Notes: a model not told the origin generated them from the sequence alone. 57,154 nt of DNA from Mesobacillus selenatarsenatis SF-1 (GCF_000813125.1 NZ_BASE01000070.1:1-57154); one strand, 5' to 3'. Shown: positions 25,178-37,046, numbered from the stretch's first letter. Numbers and translations: made by a program.

Positions 25178-25648
25178 TTACCAACGATAGTGAGCGAATG
25201 CTTTGTTTGCTTCCGCCATTTTGTGTGTATCTTCGCGCTTCTTAACAGAAGCACCAGTGTTGTTAGCAGCATCTAGAATTTCGTTAGCAAGACGCTCTTC
25301 CATTGTCTTTTCCCCACGAAGACGTGAGTAGTTTACCAACCAGCGAAGACCAAGAGTTGTACGGCGGTCTGCACGCACCTCGATTGGTACTTGATAGTTA
25401 GCTCCACCTACACGGCGTGCTTTTACTTCTAGAACAGGCATGATGTTTTTAAGAGCTGCATCGAATACTTCGATTGGCTCTTTGCCTGAACGCTCACGAA
25501 TGATATCAAAAGCTGAATAAAGGATCTTTTGTGATTTACCTCTCTTGCCATCGATCATCATCTTGTTGATCAAGCGAGTGATAAGCTTTGAGTTATAAAT
25601 CGGATCCGGCAATACGTCTCTTTTTGCAACTGGACCTTTACGTGGCAT
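25178..25648 (-). CDS. rpsG: 30S ribosomal protein S7
   Basis: S7 nucleates 30S head assembly. The ATG at 25648 ([20 protein letters not shown]) follows AAGGAGG; six further upstream codons are not conserved. The 156-residue product ends [13 protein letters not shown]. Confidence 0.97.
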   Translation of the reverse strand: MPRKGPVAKRDVLPDPIYNSKLITRLINKMMIDGKRGKSQKILYSAFDIIRERSGKEPIEVFDAALKNIMPVLEVKARRVGGANYQVPIEVRADRRTTLGLRWLVNYSRLRGEKTMEERLANEILDAANNTGASVKKREDTHKMAEANKAFAHYRW

Positions 25649-25688
25649 GTTATTTCCTCCTTTCAAAAAGGCTAATTAGTTTTGTTTA

Positions 25689-26460
<772 letters not shown>

Positions 26461-26501
26461 GATATCCTCCAAAGTAACCGGTAAATAGGAGCACCTTTGA
26501 A

Positions 26502-26530
26502 ATATTAACATTTAGCTCAAGGGATGTCAA
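26502..26530 (-). promoter_or_regulatory. str operon promoter
   Basis: TTGACA (26525-26530), 17-bp spacer ending ATGT, TAATAT (26502-26507), with TG one base upstream of the -10. Confidence 0.88.
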
Positions 26531-26594
26531 CAGCATTAAAAAACTTTTTTCGCTAGATTAATGTTTTTATTCATAGATCGTTTCTTTTTTCTTT

Positions 26595-26632
26595 AAAAAG
26601 GCGGCACTTTCTGCCGTGGCAGAGAGCACCGC
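26595..26632 (-). terminator. terminator after rpoC
   Basis: A GCGGTGC/GTGCCGC stem with an inner TGCC/GGCA arm is followed by C and five T, within 50 bases of the rpoC stop. Confidence 0.85.
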
Positions 26633-26642
26633 GCTTCTTATT

Positions 26643-29600
26643 TTATTCTACAGTGATTACATCTTCGGCATTTTCTTCTTCCATTGAGATTGGCTCAGCT
26701 CTTCTGTAGCGCTGCATGCCTGTTCCTGCTGGAACGAGTTTACCGATGATAACATTTTCCTTCAGGCCAAGAAGCTCATCGCGCTTGCCTTTGATCGCAG
26801 CATCTGTAAGCACTCTTGTTGTTTCCTGGAAGGATGCTGCAGACAGGAATGAATCCGTCTCAAGTGATGCTTTTGTTATACCAAGCAATACTGGACGTCC
26901 TGTTGCTGGCATTTTGCCTTCAAGAAGTGCTTTGCGGTTAGCGTCAGTGAACTGGTGGATCTCAAGCAATGTACCTGGTAGTACATCTGTTTCACCAGCG
27001 TCGATAACCCTGATCTTGCGCATCATCTGGCGCACCATTACTTCTACGTGCTTGTCGCCGATTTCAACACCCTGCATTCGGTATACCTTTTGAACTTCTT
27101 TCAACAGGTATTCCTGCACGGATTGAACGTCTTTGACTCTTAAAAGTTCCTTAGGGTCGATGGAACCTTCTGTGAGTTCCTGACCTCGTTCTACATGGTC
27201 ATTTATAGCAACCTTTAGGCGTGCTGTATATGGCGCATTGTATGTGCGGCTTTCGATTTCACCCTGAATGACGATTTCCTGCTGACGATCTTTTCCTTCG
27301 TTGATGCCGACTACGACACCTTCCAATTCAGAGATGACAGCTTGCCCTTTAGGATTACGTGCTTCGAACAATTCCTGGATACGCGGAAGACCTTGTGTGA
27401 TATCGTCTCCTGCAACACCGCCCGTATGGAACGTACGCATTGTAAGCTGTGTACCTGGCTCACCGATTGACTGGGCAGCAATGATACCGACTGCTTCGCC
27501 AACTTCGACTTCCTGGCCGGTCGCAAGGTTGCGTCCGTAACACTTCTTACATACGCCATGGCGTGTATTACATGTGAATGCAGAGCGGATCCATACTTCT
27601 TCGATCCCTGCTTCTATTACTTCAACAGTCAAGTCTTCTGTAATCAACCCGTTTTCAGGTACAATCACTGCCTTTGTTTCAGGATGCTTGATTGCCTTTC
27701 TTGCATAACGGCCAATTAAACGCTCATCTAGAGGTTCGATTACTTCAGTACCATCTTTAAGCGATTTGATAAATAAGCCTCTGTCTGTACCGCAATCGTC
27801 TTCGCGCACGATGACATCCTGTGCTACGTCTACGAGACGGCGAGTCAGGTAACCTGAGTCAGCAGTCTTAAGTGCTGTATCGGCAAGACCTTTACGAGCA
27901 CCGTGAGTGGAGATAAAGTACTCCAATACTGTCAGACCTTCACGGAAACTTGATTTGATCGGCAACTCGATGATTCGTCCAGCCGGGTTGGCCATCAGAC
28001 CACGCATACCAGCAAGCTGCGTGAAGTTAGACGCGTTACCACGGGCACCGGAGTCACTCATCATGAAGATAGGGTTTGAATTATCTAGTGATTTCATCAG
28101 CTTAGCCTGGATATTATCCTTCGCCTGGCTCCAGATAGAAATTACGCGATCATAACGCTCATCCTCGGTAATCAAACCACGTCTGAACTGCTTAAGAACA
28201 TTATCTACCTTTGTTTGTGCTTCTGAAATGATTTCCTGCTTCTCTTTAAGAACCACGATATCAGCCACACCAACCGTAATACCCGCTTTAGTCGAGTATG
28301 TGAATCCAAGACCCTTCATACGGTCAAGCATTTTTGATGTTTCTGTGATTTTGAACTTCTTGAACACTTCAGCAATGATGTTTCCAAGAATTTTCTTCTT
28401 GAACGGATCCACCAATGGCATAGACTTGATGACTTCCTTCACATCTGCGCCTTTTTCCACAAAATACTTCTCTGGAGTCTTCTCCTCAAGATTTTGCTTG
28501 GAAGGCTCATTGATGTAAGGGAATGACGCTGGAAGGATTTCATTGAAAATCAGCTTTCCAACTGTCGTGATCAAGAGCTGACCATTTTGCCCTTCATTGA
28601 ATGTCTGGTTGCCAAGTGATGAAGCGGCAACAGCAATACGAGTATGAAGATGTACATAGCCATTCTGGTATGCGATCAATGCTTCATTCGCATCTTTAAA
28701 GACCATACCTTCACCAACAGCCTCTTCTCTTTCCAGAGTCAGGTAATAGTTACCTAAAACCATATCCTGTGAAGGAGTAACAACCGGCTTTCCATCCTTA
28801 GGGTTCAGGATGTTCTGAGCAGCAAGCATCAATAGGCGTGCTTCTGCCTGTGCTTCAGCAGAAAGTGGAACGTGAACCGCCATCTGGTCACCGTCGAAGT
28901 CAGCGTTGTAAGCTGTACATACGAGCGGGTGAAGACGGATTGCGCGTCCTTCGACCAATGTTGGCTCGAACGCCTGGATTCCAAGTCTGTGAAGTGTCGG
29001 GGCACGGTTCAGCAATACTGGGTGTTCCTTGATTACATCTTCTAGAACATCCCAAACCTCAGGGCTAACGCGCTCAATTTTACGTTTAGCAGACTTAATG
29101 TTGTGCGCTAAACCTTTTTGCACTAATTCTTTCATTACGAATGGCTTGAACAGCTCAAGTGCCATTTCTTTAGGTAGACCGCACTGGTACATTTGCAGGT
29201 TAGGACCTACGACGATAACCGAACGGCCTGAGTAGTCAACACGCTTACCAAGAAGGTTTTGACGGAAACGGCCTTGCTTACCCTTCAGCATATGAGAAAG
29301 GGACTTCAATGGACGGTTACCTGGTCCAGTTACCGGACGACCGCGGCGGCCGTTATCGATCAACGCATCAACAGCTTCCTGCAGCATACGCTTTTCGTTC
29401 TGGACGATGATGCTAGGAGCACCAAGGTCAAGAAGACGCTTAAGGCGGTTGTTACGGTTGATTACACGGCGATACAGGTCATTCAGGTCGGAAGTTGCGA
29501 AACGACCACCGTCAAGCTGTACCATCGGGCGAAGTTCCGGCGGGATGACAGGGAGGACATCAAGGATCATCCAAGATGGCTCATTGCCTGAACCACGGAA

Positions 29601-30245
29601 CGCTTCAACTACTTCAAGACGCTTGATCGCACGAGTACGACGCTGGCCTTGTGCTGTTCTTAATTCTTCCTTCAGCATGTCGGCTTCTTTATCAAGGTCG
29701 ATATCTGAAAGCAGCTTTTTGATTGCTTCTGCTCCCATTGCTGCCTGGAATTTGTTACCGTATTTTTCACGATAAGCGCGGTATTCTTTTTCTGACAACA
29801 ACTGCTTCTTCTCAAGGGCAGTGTCGCCAGTTTCCGTAACAACGTAAGAAGCAAAGTAAATAACCTCTTCAAGTGCGCGCGGAGACATATCAAGGATAAG
29901 TCCCATACGGCTAGGAATACCTTTGAAATACCAGATGTGAGAAACAGGAGCTGCAAGCTCGATGTGTCCCATTCTTTCACGACGGACTTTTGCACGTGTT
30001 ACTTCAACACCGCATCGGTCACAGACAACGCCTTTGTAGCGAACTCTTTTGTACTTTCCGCAGTGACATTCCCAGTCCTTCGTCGGTCCGAAGATACGCT
30101 CACAGAATAAGCCGTCTTTTTCTGGTTTTAAAGTACGATAGTTGATTGTTTCCGGCTTTTTAACCTCACCGAAAGACCATGAACGGATCTTGTCTGGTGA
30201 AGCGAGGCCAATTTTCATGTACTCGAAATTATTAACATCTAGCAA
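26643..30245 (-). CDS. rpoC: DNA-directed RNA polymerase subunit beta'
   Basis: Beta' carries the catalytic magnesium site and clamp. The TTG start (30243-30245) after GGGAGG gives [20 protein letters not shown], as in B. subtilis. The 1200 residues include the zinc ribbon Cys60, Cys62, Cys75, Cys78, the catalytic [12 protein letters not shown] motif near residue 450, and the trigger-loop region [13 protein letters not shown]. The second zinc site [14 protein letters not shown] is complete. The terminator 10 bases after the stop ends the rpoBC unit. Confidence 0.99.
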   Translation of the reverse strand: MLDVNNFEYMKIGLASPDKIRSWSFGEVKKPETINYRTLKPEKDGLFCERIFGPTKDWECHCGKYKRVRYKGVVCDRCGVEVTRAKVRRERMGHIELAAPVSHIWYFKGIPSRMGLILDMSPRALEEVIYFASYVVTETGDTALEKKQLLSEKEYRAYREKYGNKFQAAMGAEAIKKLLSDIDLDKEADMLKEELRTAQGQRRTRAIKRLEVVEAFRGSGNEPSWMILDVLPVIPPELRPMVQLDGGRFATSDLNDLYRRVINRNNRLKRLLDLGAPSIIVQNEKRMLQEAVDALIDNGRRGRPVTGPGNRPLKSLSHMLKGKQGRFRQNLLGKRVDYSGRSVIVVGPNLQMYQCGLPKEMALELFKPFVMKELVQKGLAHNIKSAKRKIERVSPEVWDVLEDVIKEHPVLLNRAPTLHRLGIQAFEPTLVEGRAIRLHPLVCTAYNADFDGDQMAVHVPLSAEAQAEARLLMLAAQNILNPKDGKPVVTPSQDMVLGNYYLTLEREEAVGEGMVFKDANEALIAYQNGYVHLHTRIAVAASSLGNQTFNEGQNGQLLITTVGKLIFNEILPASFPYINEPSKQNLEEKTPEKYFVEKGADVKEVIKSMPLVDPFKKKILGNIIAEVFKKFKITETSKMLDRMKGLGFTYSTKAGITVGVADIVVLKEKQEIISEAQTKVDNVLKQFRRGLITEDERYDRVISIWSQAKDNIQAKLMKSLDNSNPIFMMSDSGARGNASNFTQLAGMRGLMANPAGRIIELPIKSSFREGLTVLEYFISTHGARKGLADTALKTADSGYLTRRLVDVAQDVIVREDDCGTDRGLFIKSLKDGTEVIEPLDERLIGRYARKAIKHPETKAVIVPENGLITEDLTVEVIEAGIEEVWIRSAFTCNTRHGVCKKCYGRNLATGQEVEVGEAVGIIAAQSIGEPGTQLTMRTFHTGGVAGDDITQGLPRIQELFEARNPKGQAVISELEGVVVGINEGKDRQQEIVIQGEIESRTYNAPYTARLKVAINDHVERGQELTEGSIDPKELLRVKDVQSVQEYLLKEVQKVYRMQGVEIGDKHVEVMVRQMMRKIRVIDAGETDVLPGTLLEIHQFTDANRKALLEGKMPATGRPVLLGITKASLETDSFLSAASFQETTRVLTDAAIKGKRDELLGLKENVIIGKLVPAGTGMQRYRRAEPISMEEENAEDVITVE

Positions 30246-30292
30246 GGGGCCTACCTCCCTTTTAATCTAGGGTTTTACCCTTATGGCCACAC

Positions 30293-30345
30293 AAAAAGGA
30301 ACACACGTGGACAATACTGTTATTCAACTGTTTGTTCACGTGTGC
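30293..30345 (-). terminator. terminator-like hairpin between rpoB and rpoC
   Basis: On the minus strand GGCACACGTGAACA pairs with TGTCCACGTGTGTTCC (two interruptions). An AACAGT/ACTGTT pairing lies in the loop and five T follow. It lies only 13 bases after the rpoB stop and about 50 before the rpoC start, so it could act as a partial terminator or an RNA processing site. Confidence 0.6.
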
Positions 30346-30358
30346 CAATTAGATGGAC

Positions 30359-33300
30359 CTATTCTTTCATTCCTACTTTTTCAGAATTCATTTCTTCTGT
30401 TTCAGGAGCAATTGTCAATGTTTCTGCATGCTGCAATTCTTCTTCATCATCAAAATCGCGCATTTCTATTTCTTTTTCATCGCCTGATAGGATCTTGACG
30501 TCCATACCAAGACTCTGAAGTTCTTTCATCAATACTTTGAATGATTCAGGAACGCCTGGTTCTGGTACGTTTTCACCTTTTACAATTGCTTCGTATGTTT
30601 TAACACGTCCAACAACATCATCGGACTTGACGGTTAAGATTTCCTGCAATGTGTAAGCAGCGCCGTAAGCTTCAAGCGCCCAAACCTCCATCTCCCCGAA
30701 ACGCTGTCCGCCGAACTGAGCTTTACCGCCTAGTGGCTGCTGCGTAACAAGTGAGTATGGTCCAGTAGAACGAGCATGAAGCTTATCGTCTACCATGTGA
30801 GCAAGCTTGATCATGTACATGACACCGACAGATACACGGTTATCGAATGGTTCACCTGTACGTCCATCATATAGGACAGTTTTCGCATCTCTGGCCATAC
30901 CAGCTTCCTGGATTGTTGACCATACATCTTCCTCACGAGCACCATCGAATACCGGTGAAGCAACATGGATTCCAAGGTAGCGCGCTGCCATACCAAGGTG
31001 AAGCTCAAGAACCTGACCGATGTTCATACGTGATGGTACCCCTAGTGGGTTAAGCATGATATCGACTGGTGTTCCGTCCGGCAGGAAAGGCATATCCTCT
31101 TCCGGAAGAATTTTCGAGATAACCCCTTTGTTACCGTGGCGTCCCGCCATCTTATCACCTTCAGAAATCTTACGCTTCTGAACGATGTAAGCACGGACCA
31201 GCTGGTTCACTCCAGGAGGAAGCTCGTCGCCATCTTCGCGGTTGAACACTTTGACGTCAAGGACAATCCCGCCGCCGCCGTGTGGAACACGCAATGATGT
31301 ATCACGGACTTCCCTTGCTTTTTCACCAAAGATTGCATGCAAGAGGCGTTCTTCAGCTGTCAATTCAGTAACCCCTTTAGGTGTTACCTTACCGACAAGG
31401 AGATCTCCGTCTTTTACTTCGGCACCAACACGGATGATTCCGCGCTCGTCAAGGTTTCTCAATGCATCTTCCCCAACGTTAGGGATATCGCGTGTAATTT
31501 CTTCAGGTCCAAGCTTAGTATCTCGGGACTCTGATTCGTATTCTTCTATATGGATTGATGTATAAACATCATCTTTAACAAGGCGCTCACTCATGATGAT
31601 GGCATCTTCATAGTTATAGCCATTCCATGTCATGAACCCAACAAGAACGTTACGTCCTAGTGCCAGTTCACCTTTTTCCATTGATGGTCCGTCAGCAAGG
31701 ATTTCTCCTTTAACTACACGGTCACCAAGGCTTACGATTGGGCGCTGGTTATAGCAAGTACCCTGATTGGAACGAATGAACTTAAGCATGAGGTATTTAT
31801 CAAGGTCACCCTTAACTTCCTGGCCGTCTACTTCAGTAACACGGCGAACCCATACTTGACGCGCTTCAACGTGTTCTACAATTCCTTCATGCTTACAGAT
31901 TACTGCAGCACCGGAATCCTTTGCGTTCACGTGCTCCATTCCCGTACCTACGATTGGTGCTTCCGGCTGCATTAACGGAACAGCCTGTCTTTGCATGTTC
32001 GCACCCATTAGTGCACGGTTGGAGTCATCGTTTTCCAAGAACGGGATACACGCAGTCGCTGCAGATACAACCTGCTTAGGTGATACGTCCATATAATCGA
32101 CGCGGTCACGTTTGACGACTGTGTTTTCACCACGGAAACGGGCTATTACTTCATCATCAATGAAAGAACCATCATCAGCAAGACGAGCATTCGCCTGTGC
32201 AACTACATAGTTATCTTCTTCATCAGCTGTTAAGTAATCAAAATGGCTTGTCACTTTACCTGTTTCAGGATCAACGCGGCGGTACGGAGTCTCAATGAAT
32301 CCGAAGCGATTAACCTTAGCGAAACTTGAAAGTGAGTTGATCAAACCGATGTTAGGACCTTCCGGCGTTTCAATCGGGCACATACGTCCGTAGTGGGAAT
32401 AGTGAACGTCACGCACTTCGAAACCAGCGCGTTCACGTGTAAGACCACCAGGTCCCAATGCAGATAGACGCCTTTTATGTGTCAATTCAGCCAGCGGATT
32501 TGTCTGGTCCATGAACTGTGAAAGCTGGGAGCTTCCAAAGAACTCTTTAATGGACGCAATTACCGGGCGGATATTGATTAATTGCTGTGGTGTAATCGTA
32601 TTTGTATCCTGGATGGACATTCTTTCACGGACTACACGCTCCATTCTGGACAAACCAATACGGAATTGGTTCTGCAACAGTTCACCAACAGAACGAAGGC
32701 GTCTGTTTCCTAAATGGTCGATGTCATCCGTATCGCCAACACCATGCAACAAGTTAAAGAAGTAGCTGATGGATGAAATGATATCAGCAGGCGTGATGTT
32801 TTTGATCGGTTCAGGGACATAGGCGTTTCCTAAAACATTAATTTCTTTCTCGCCCTCAACATCGTTCGGAGAGTAGATCTTAATGCTTTGAAGCGTTACG
32901 TCCTCTTCAACCACGCCGCCATATGGGCTGAAATCCTTGAAGCCAACATTCTTCTCCAGTGCAGGTATGATCTTATCGAGTGTACGGCGGTCTAAAGTGA
33001 CGCCTTTCTCGGCAATGATTTCTCCTGTTTCTGGGTCTACTAATGTTTCAGCAAGCTTTTGCCCGAATAAACGGTTTTTAATATGAAGCTTTTTGTTGAT
33101 TTTATAACGCCCTACATTTGCAAGGTCATAGCGCTTTGGATCAAAGAATCTTGATACCAGAAGGCTTTTTGCGTTGTCAACTGTAGGCGGTTCGCCTGGA
33201 CGGAGACGCTCATAAATTTCAAGAAGCGCTTTTTCCGTACTTTCCGTATTGTCTTTTTCAAGAGTATTACGGATATATTCGTTATCACCGATCAGATCAA

Positions 33301-33922
33301 TGATTTCTTGATCAGAACCGAACCCTAATGCACGCAAAAGAACCGTAACAGGGAGTTTCCTCGTACGATCGATCCTTACATATACAACATCCTTGGCATC
33401 TGTTTCATACTCTAACCAGGCGCCACGGTTAGGAATAACGGTCGCAGTGAACCCTTTCTTCCCGTTCTTATCAAGCTTTCCGCTGTAGTACACACTTGGT
33501 GAGCGCACTAACTGGGAAACGATAACCCTTTCAGCACCGTTAATTACAAACGTGCCAGTTTCTGTCATAAGCGGGAAATCGCCCATGAAGACATCCTGGT
33601 CCTTTACTTCACCTGTTTCCTTATTCACAAGGCGGACCTTTACTCGCAATGGTGCGGAGTAAGTAACGTCTCTTTCTTTCGATTCTTCCACTGGATATTT
33701 CGGTTCGCCAAGACTGTAATCGATAAACTCTAACGATAAGTTACCAGTAAAGTCTTCAATCGGTGAAATGTCCTGGAACATTTCACGGAGGCCCTCATCA
33801 AGAAACCACTGATAGGAAGAGGTTTGAATTTCAATCAAATTCGGCAATTCCAAAACTTCACTGATGCGAGCATAACTTCTACGTTGGCGGTGTCGTCCAT
33901 ACTGAACTAGTTGACCTGTCAA
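30359..33922 (-). CDS. rpoB: DNA-directed RNA polymerase subunit beta
   Basis: Beta forms the active-site cleft with beta'. The TTG start at 33922 (then Thr-Gly-Gln-Leu-Val-Gln) follows GAGGGGTG and matches B. subtilis; a GTG three codons earlier is inside the ribosome site. The 1187-residue protein has the rifampicin region [20 protein letters not shown] followed by [11 protein letters not shown] in wild-type form, the nucleotide-contact motif [12 protein letters not shown], and an acidic C-terminal tail. Confidence 0.98.
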   Translation of the reverse strand: MTGQLVQYGRHRQRRSYARISEVLELPNLIEIQTSSYQWFLDEGLREMFQDISPIEDFTGNLSLEFIDYSLGEPKYPVEESKERDVTYSAPLRVKVRLVNKETGEVKDQDVFMGDFPLMTETGTFVINGAERVIVSQLVRSPSVYYSGKLDKNGKKGFTATVIPNRGAWLEYETDAKDVVYVRIDRTRKLPVTVLLRALGFGSDQEIIDLIGDNEYIRNTLEKDNTESTEKALLEIYERLRPGEPPTVDNAKSLLVSRFFDPKRYDLANVGRYKINKKLHIKNRLFGQKLAETLVDPETGEIIAEKGVTLDRRTLDKIIPALEKNVGFKDFSPYGGVVEEDVTLQSIKIYSPNDVEGEKEINVLGNAYVPEPIKNITPADIISSISYFFNLLHGVGDTDDIDHLGNRRLRSVGELLQNQFRIGLSRMERVVRERMSIQDTNTITPQQLINIRPVIASIKEFFGSSQLSQFMDQTNPLAELTHKRRLSALGPGGLTRERAGFEVRDVHYSHYGRMCPIETPEGPNIGLINSLSSFAKVNRFGFIETPYRRVDPETGKVTSHFDYLTADEEDNYVVAQANARLADDGSFIDDEVIARFRGENTVVKRDRVDYMDVSPKQVVSAATACIPFLENDDSNRALMGANMQRQAVPLMQPEAPIVGTGMEHVNAKDSGAAVICKHEGIVEHVEARQVWVRRVTEVDGQEVKGDLDKYLMLKFIRSNQGTCYNQRPIVSLGDRVVKGEILADGPSMEKGELALGRNVLVGFMTWNGYNYEDAIIMSERLVKDDVYTSIHIEEYESESRDTKLGPEEITRDIPNVGEDALRNLDERGIIRVGAEVKDGDLLVGKVTPKGVTELTAEERLLHAIFGEKAREVRDTSLRVPHGGGGIVLDVKVFNREDGDELPPGVNQLVRAYIVQKRKISEGDKMAGRHGNKGVISKILPEEDMPFLPDGTPVDIMLNPLGVPSRMNIGQVLELHLGMAARYLGIHVASPVFDGAREEDVWSTIQEAGMARDAKTVLYDGRTGEPFDNRVSVGVMYMIKLAHMVDDKLHARSTGPYSLVTQQPLGGKAQFGGQRFGEMEVWALEAYGAAYTLQEILTVKSDDVVGRVKTYEAIVKGENVPEPGVPESFKVLMKELQSLGMDVKILSGDEKEIEMRDFDDEEELQHAETLTIAPETEEMNSEKVGMKE

Positions 33923-33949
33923 CTGATTCACCCCTCAAATCAAGCGTTA

Positions 33950-33976
33950 TTATTCATCTATCCCTGTCTTGTCCAT
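33950..33976 (-). CDS. possible 8-codon leader ORF before rpoB
   Basis: The sequence ATG GAC AAG ACA GGG ATA GAT GAA TAA encodes MDKTGIDE. A strong GGAGG lies 7 bases before the ATG, better than that of rpoB itself. Its stop is 27 bases before the rpoB start. It may be a leader peptide or a chance start codon; no family is recognised. Confidence 0.4.
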   Translation of the reverse strand: MDKTGIDE

Positions 33977-34081
33977 GAAGTTTCCTCCATTTCAAAAGAC
34001 AAAAAGAAAAAGGGTTTTCACCTAAAAACCACATTTCCTGCAACGAACAATTATTTTGTTAGTTTTCCCTTAATGCCCAAA

Positions 34082-34109
34082 ATTATACAACTTTCGATGA
34101 AAATAGCAA
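34082..34109 (-). promoter_or_regulatory. rpoB promoter P2
   Basis: TTGCTA (34104-34109), 16-bp spacer, TATAAT (34082-34087). Confidence 0.6.
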
Positions 34110-34142
34110 TTGAAAAGAAAACTAATATATTGGCATTTTATA

Positions 34143-34171
34143 ATATTAACATAGCGGTTTTCTCACGTCAA
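34143..34171 (-). promoter_or_regulatory. rpoB promoter P1
   Basis: TTGACG (34166-34171), 17-bp spacer, TAATAT (34143-34148) with TG one base upstream of the -10. The -35 overlaps the stop codon of the methyltransferase gene. The leader to rpoB is about 210 bases. Confidence 0.8.
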
Positions 34172-34770
34172 CATTTAACAGATTTGAGAATAAAGTATCC
34201 TTTACTTTTTGCCGCAATGTCTACTTCGCCAAATAACTCTTTCATTTTTTCCATCGCGGATGGCGCACCTTGTTTCTTCTGGATAACCACCCAAAGCTCT
34301 CCACCTTCAGCTAAATGCAGAAAACTTTGTTCGAAAATATCATGCACGACCTTTTTTCCGGCACGGATCGGCGGGTTCGTTAGAATTGCATCGAATTCTT
34401 TTTCCTCCACTCCAGTCAGCCGGTCACTTTCATAGATTTTCACGTTGGTCACTTTATTTTCGGACGCATTTTCCTCAGCAAGCATAATCGCTCTTTCATT
34501 GACATCCACCATGTGGACCATCACTTCTGGAAAAGCCTTGGCTAACGAAAGGCCGATCGGTCCATAGCCGCAGCCGACATCAAGAATCAATCCACCAGCT
34601 TTATTCAACTCGAAAGTGTCGATCAATAACCTTGACCCAAAATCGACTTCCTTCTTCGAAAAAACTCCATTGTCAGTCTTAAAGCGGAAGCTATTCCCCT
34701 TTAATTCAATTTGCCATTTCGCAGGATTGCTTTCGGTACTGGGTTTGCGGGAGTAATAATGTTCAGACAA
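34168..34770 (-). CDS. class I SAM-dependent methyltransferase (YbxB/RsmC-like)
   Basis: A 200-residue methyltransferase of the RsmC small-domain type, which methylates guanine of 16S rRNA in other bacteria; the B. subtilis neighbour at this place is YbxB. It shows the SAM motif DVGCGYGPIGLSLAK, the acidic DVNERAI and the catalytic NPPI (ILTNPPIRAG). TTG start at 34770 follows GGAGGTG. It is a single-domain protein, shorter than E. coli RsmC. It sits between rplL and rpoB, with its own promoter. The exact target base is not known from the sequence. Confidence 0.88.
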   Translation of the reverse strand: MSEHYYSRKPSTESNPAKWQIELKGNSFRFKTDNGVFSKKEVDFGSRLLIDTFELNKAGGLILDVGCGYGPIGLSLAKAFPEVMVHMVDVNERAIMLAEENASENKVTNVKIYESDRLTGVEEKEFDAILTNPPIRAGKKVVHDIFEQSFLHLAEGGELWVVIQKKQGAPSAMEKMKELFGEVDIAAKSKGYFILKSVKC

Positions 34771-34834
34771 AATCTTTCACCTCCACGGGGACTCATTTGA
34801 AGAATGCGATCGCGGATTGCATTGCTACTGCGGT

Positions 34835-34863
34835 ATTATAAATCACTTAAAACCAAAAAGCAA
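34835..34863 (-). promoter_or_regulatory. promoter of the YbxB-like methyltransferase gene
   Basis: TTGCTT (34858-34863), 17-bp spacer, TATAAT (34835-34840), directly after the rplL terminator. Confidence 0.65.
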
Positions 34864-34883
34864 AATTCGAAACTAATAAAGCG

Positions 34884-34915
34884 AAAAAAAAGCCCGCTTT
34901 AGCAGCGAGCTTTTT
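34884..34915 (-). terminator. terminator after rplL
   Basis: An AGCTCGCT/AGCGGGCT stem (one G-U) flanked by AAAAA and eight T, about 15 bases after the rplL stop. Confidence 0.9.
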
Positions 34916-34928
34916 ATTGTAAGGTTGA

Positions 34929-35291
34929 TTACTTAACTTCGACGTTAGCTCCAACTTCTTCAAGCTTAGCTTTGATTTCTTCAGCTTCTTCTTTAGAAAC
35001 GCCTTCTTTAAGAGCTTTAGGAGCGTTGTCAACAACTTCCTTCGCTTCTTTAAGACCAAGACCTGTGATTTCACGTACAACTTTGATAACCTTGATCTTC
35101 TGGTCGCCAGCAGATGCAAGTACTACGTCAAATTCAGTTTGTTCTTCAGCAGCAGCTCCAGCAGCTCCACCCATCATAGCAACTGGTGCAGCAGCAGTTA
35201 CGCCGAATTCTTCTTCGATTGCTTTTACTAGATCGTTAAGTTCTAAAACAGTCATATTTTTAACTGCTTCAATGATTTGTTCTTGAGTCAT
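34929..35291 (-). CDS. rplL: 50S ribosomal protein L7/L12
   Basis: The stalk protein that recruits translation GTPases; several copies bind L10. The 120 residues have an N-terminal dimer domain (1-30), an Ala/Gly hinge (33-50, GGAAGAAA) and the C-terminal factor-binding domain with [20 protein letters not shown]. Confidence 0.98.
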   Translation of the reverse strand: MTQEQIIEAVKNMTVLELNDLVKAIEEEFGVTAAAPVAMMGGAAGAAAEEQTEFDVVLASAGDQKIKVIKVVREITGLGLKEAKEVVDNAPKALKEGVSKEEAEEIKAKLEEVGANVEVK

Positions 35292-35349
35292 GATTTGTTT
35301 CCTCCTAATAGGTTAGTTTTTTTATTGTTAAACGGTAATTATTTTTAAC

Positions 35350-35850
35350 TTACGCGCCTTGCTCTTCTTTCTGTTCTGCAACAGCTTTTGCAGCAAGAGC
35401 AAGATTGCGGATTGGAGCTTGAAGTACGCTGAGTAGCATAGAAAGTAGACCTTCGCGAGACGGTAGGTCTGCAAGTGCCTTGATTTCCTCTACTGTAACG
35501 ATGTTGCCTTCAACTACGCCCGCCTTGATTTCAAGCGCTTCGTGCTTTTTAGCGAATTCGTTTAGAATCTTCGCTGGCGCTACTACATCTTCAGTACTGA
35601 ACGCGATTGCGTTAGGACCTGTTAAAGATGTGTTTAAGTCAGCAAGTTCAGCAGCTTCAGCAGCACGGCGTGTCATAGAGTTTTTGTAAACTTTGAATTC
35701 TACGCCAGCTTCACGAAGCTCTTTACGAAGTTCTGTTACTTCAGAAACTGTAAGTCCGCGGTAATCAACAACGATTGTTGATTTGCTTTCTTTTAGTTTG
35801 CCAGCAATCTCGTCAACGATTTGCTTTTTCACTTCGATGATATTGCTCAT
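35350..35850 (-). CDS. rplJ: 50S ribosomal protein L10
   Basis: L10 anchors L7/L12 dimers on the ribosome through its C-terminal helix. The 166-residue protein begins [20 protein letters not shown] and has [20 protein letters not shown]. An attenuator leader precedes it, allowing feedback by the L10-L12 complex. Confidence 0.98.
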   Translation of the reverse strand: MSNIIEVKKQIVDEIAGKLKESKSTIVVDYRGLTVSEVTELRKELREAGVEFKVYKNSMTRRAAEAAELADLNTSLTGPNAIAFSTEDVVAPAKILNEFAKKHEALEIKAGVVEGNIVTVEEIKALADLPSREGLLSMLLSVLQAPIRNLALAAKAVAEQKEEQGA

Positions 35851-35892
35851 CCTTACACCTCCTGTAGATTATTGCATTTATACCGATCAAAT

Positions 35893-36029
35893 AAAAACCT
35901 CCGCATCTATGACAGACACGGAGGAAGTATACAATAGTAAAAGTGTTGCTCTATCGTATGACCTCGGCAGGTTATTAAGCTATAAGCCCCTGCTGTCTGC
36001 GGTACAAATGTTATTTTATTTTCACAACA
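35893..36029 (-). promoter_or_regulatory. L10 leader with attenuator
   Basis: The roughly 140-nt leader contains ACCGCAGACAGCAGGGGC, which resembles the L10-binding core of the known L10 leader family. It ends in a terminator CCTCCG/CGGAGG (35919-35924, 35898-35903) followed by five T. This fits attenuation of rplJ-rplL when L10-L12 is in excess. Confidence 0.85.
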
Positions 36030-36035
36030 AGAAGA

Positions 36036-36064
36036 ATTATATCTAATGCTTCTTTGATTGTCAA
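36036..36064 (-). promoter_or_regulatory. rplJ-rplL promoter
   Basis: TTGACA (36059-36064), 17-bp spacer, TATAAT (36036-36041): perfect consensus, just after the rplA stop. Confidence 0.92.
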
Positions 36065-36070
36065 ATACTA

Positions 36071-36763
36071 TTATTTTACAGTTGAAGGATCTACTTTAAC
36101 GCCAGGTCCCATTGTAGTAGAGATCGTAACGTTCTTCATGTAAGTTCCTTTAGCTGCAGCTGGCTTAACCTTCATCATAGTTTCGAAGATTGTGTTGAAG
36201 TTTTCAACAAGCTTTCCGTCTTCGAAAGAAACTTTTCCGATAGGTACGTGGATGTTACCAGACTTATCAACGCGGTATTCTACCTTACCAGCTTTGATTT
36301 CGTTAACTGCTTTCGTTACATCGAAAGTAACTGTGCCAGTCTTAGGGTTTGGCATTAAGCCTTTAGGTCCCAATACGCGGCCAAGCTTACCAACTTCACC
36401 CATCATGTCAGGTGTAGCTACGATTACATCAAAGTCGAACCAGCCTTGCTGGATCTTAGTGATGTATTCAGCATCGCCAACATAGTCTGCGCCAGCAGCT
36501 TCTGCTTCTTTTAACTTTTCGCCTTTAGCGAATACTAGAACACGTTGAGTTTTACCAGTACCGTTTGGAAGCACAACTGCTCCACGGATTTGCTGGTCAG
36601 CTTTCTTAGGGTCTACGCCCAAACGGAAAGCAGCTTCAACTGTAGCGTCGAATTTCACAGTGCTTGTCTTCTTAGCAAGCTCAACTGCTTCTGTAACTGT
36701 ATATGCTTGAGAGCGATCTACAAGCTTTACAGCTTCTAGATACTTTTTACCTTTTTTAGCCAT
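36071..36763 (-). CDS. rplA: 50S ribosomal protein L1
   Basis: L1 moves with the E-site tRNA. The 230-residue protein shows the two-domain pattern with [20 protein letters not shown] and [20 protein letters not shown]. In many bacteria L1 represses its own mRNA. AGGAGG precedes the ATG. Unlike the compact B. subtilis pair, rplK and rplA are here separated by 307 bases holding a terminator-like hairpin and three repeats. Confidence 0.98.
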   Translation of the reverse strand: MAKKGKKYLEAVKLVDRSQAYTVTEAVELAKKTSTVKFDATVEAAFRLGVDPKKADQQIRGAVVLPNGTGKTQRVLVFAKGEKLKEAEAAGADYVGDAEYITKIQQGWFDFDVIVATPDMMGEVGKLGRVLGPKGLMPNPKTGTVTFDVTKAVNEIKAGKVEYRVDKSGNIHVPIGKVSFEDGKLVENFNTIFETMMKVKPAAAKGTYMKNVTISTTMGPGVKVDPSTVK

Positions 36764-36811
36764 TTTAATTTCCTCCTATATTGTGGTTTTAACGGAATAA
36801 CCTCCCACGAT

Positions 36812-36928
36812 GAAAAGCGCAGGCGCCTCGACCAGCCTGACAGGCACTGGAGGGCCGACCGATGAAGTCGTTCTTTGACTTCAACGGGCGAACCGAAGTG
36901 ACCGAGGGGCTAGGCGCCGCAGCTAGAC
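36812..36928 (+). repeat. foldback repeat R1 (long form)
   Basis: Starts GAAAAGCGCAGGCGCC and ends GGCGCCGCAGCTAGAC. Head and tail pair (GGCGCC with GGCGCC; CAGCC with GGGCT), and a central hairpin GAAGTC/GACTTC lies inside. Same family and orientation as 38251-38370 and 47089-47325. Confidence 0.9.
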
Positions 36929-36931
36929 AAC

Positions 36932-36970
36932 GAAAAGCGGAGGTGCTTTTTAAACAAAGCACCAGAGCTC
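36932..36970 (+). repeat. foldback repeat, short form
   Basis: Head GAAAAGCGGAGGTGC and tail GCACCAGAGCTC, with GGTGC/GCACC paired around a T/A-rich loop. The middle of the long form is missing. Confidence 0.75.
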
Positions 36971-37008
36971 GAAAAGCGAAGGCGCCATAAAGGCGCCGTA
37001 TCAGACAG
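36971..37008 (+). repeat. foldback repeat, short form
   Basis: Head GAAAAGCGAAGGCGCC pairs with GGCGCC after a 5-base loop; the tail is GTATCAGACAG. It directly abuts the previous short copy. Confidence 0.7.
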
Positions 37009-37010
37009 AT

Positions 37011-37046
37011 AAAAGGTTGCGAGTGAAATCAAATTCAGCTACGCAA
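37011..37046 (-). terminator. terminator-like hairpin after rplK
   Basis: AGGTTGCG and CGCAACC (minus strand) form a 7-bp stem with a 20-base loop, followed by four T. It lies about 25 bases after the rplK stop. Confidence 0.55.

Noticed and set aside
33911-34435. A 174-codon plus-strand frame over the rpoB leader and the methyltransferase end
   Set aside because: It overlaps the rpoB promoters and the conserved NPP methyltransferase on the minus strand and has no ribosome site.
36812-37008. Insertion sequence remnant
   Set aside because: No transposase frame, no terminal inverted repeats with target duplications visible; it fits a non-coding foldback repeat better.
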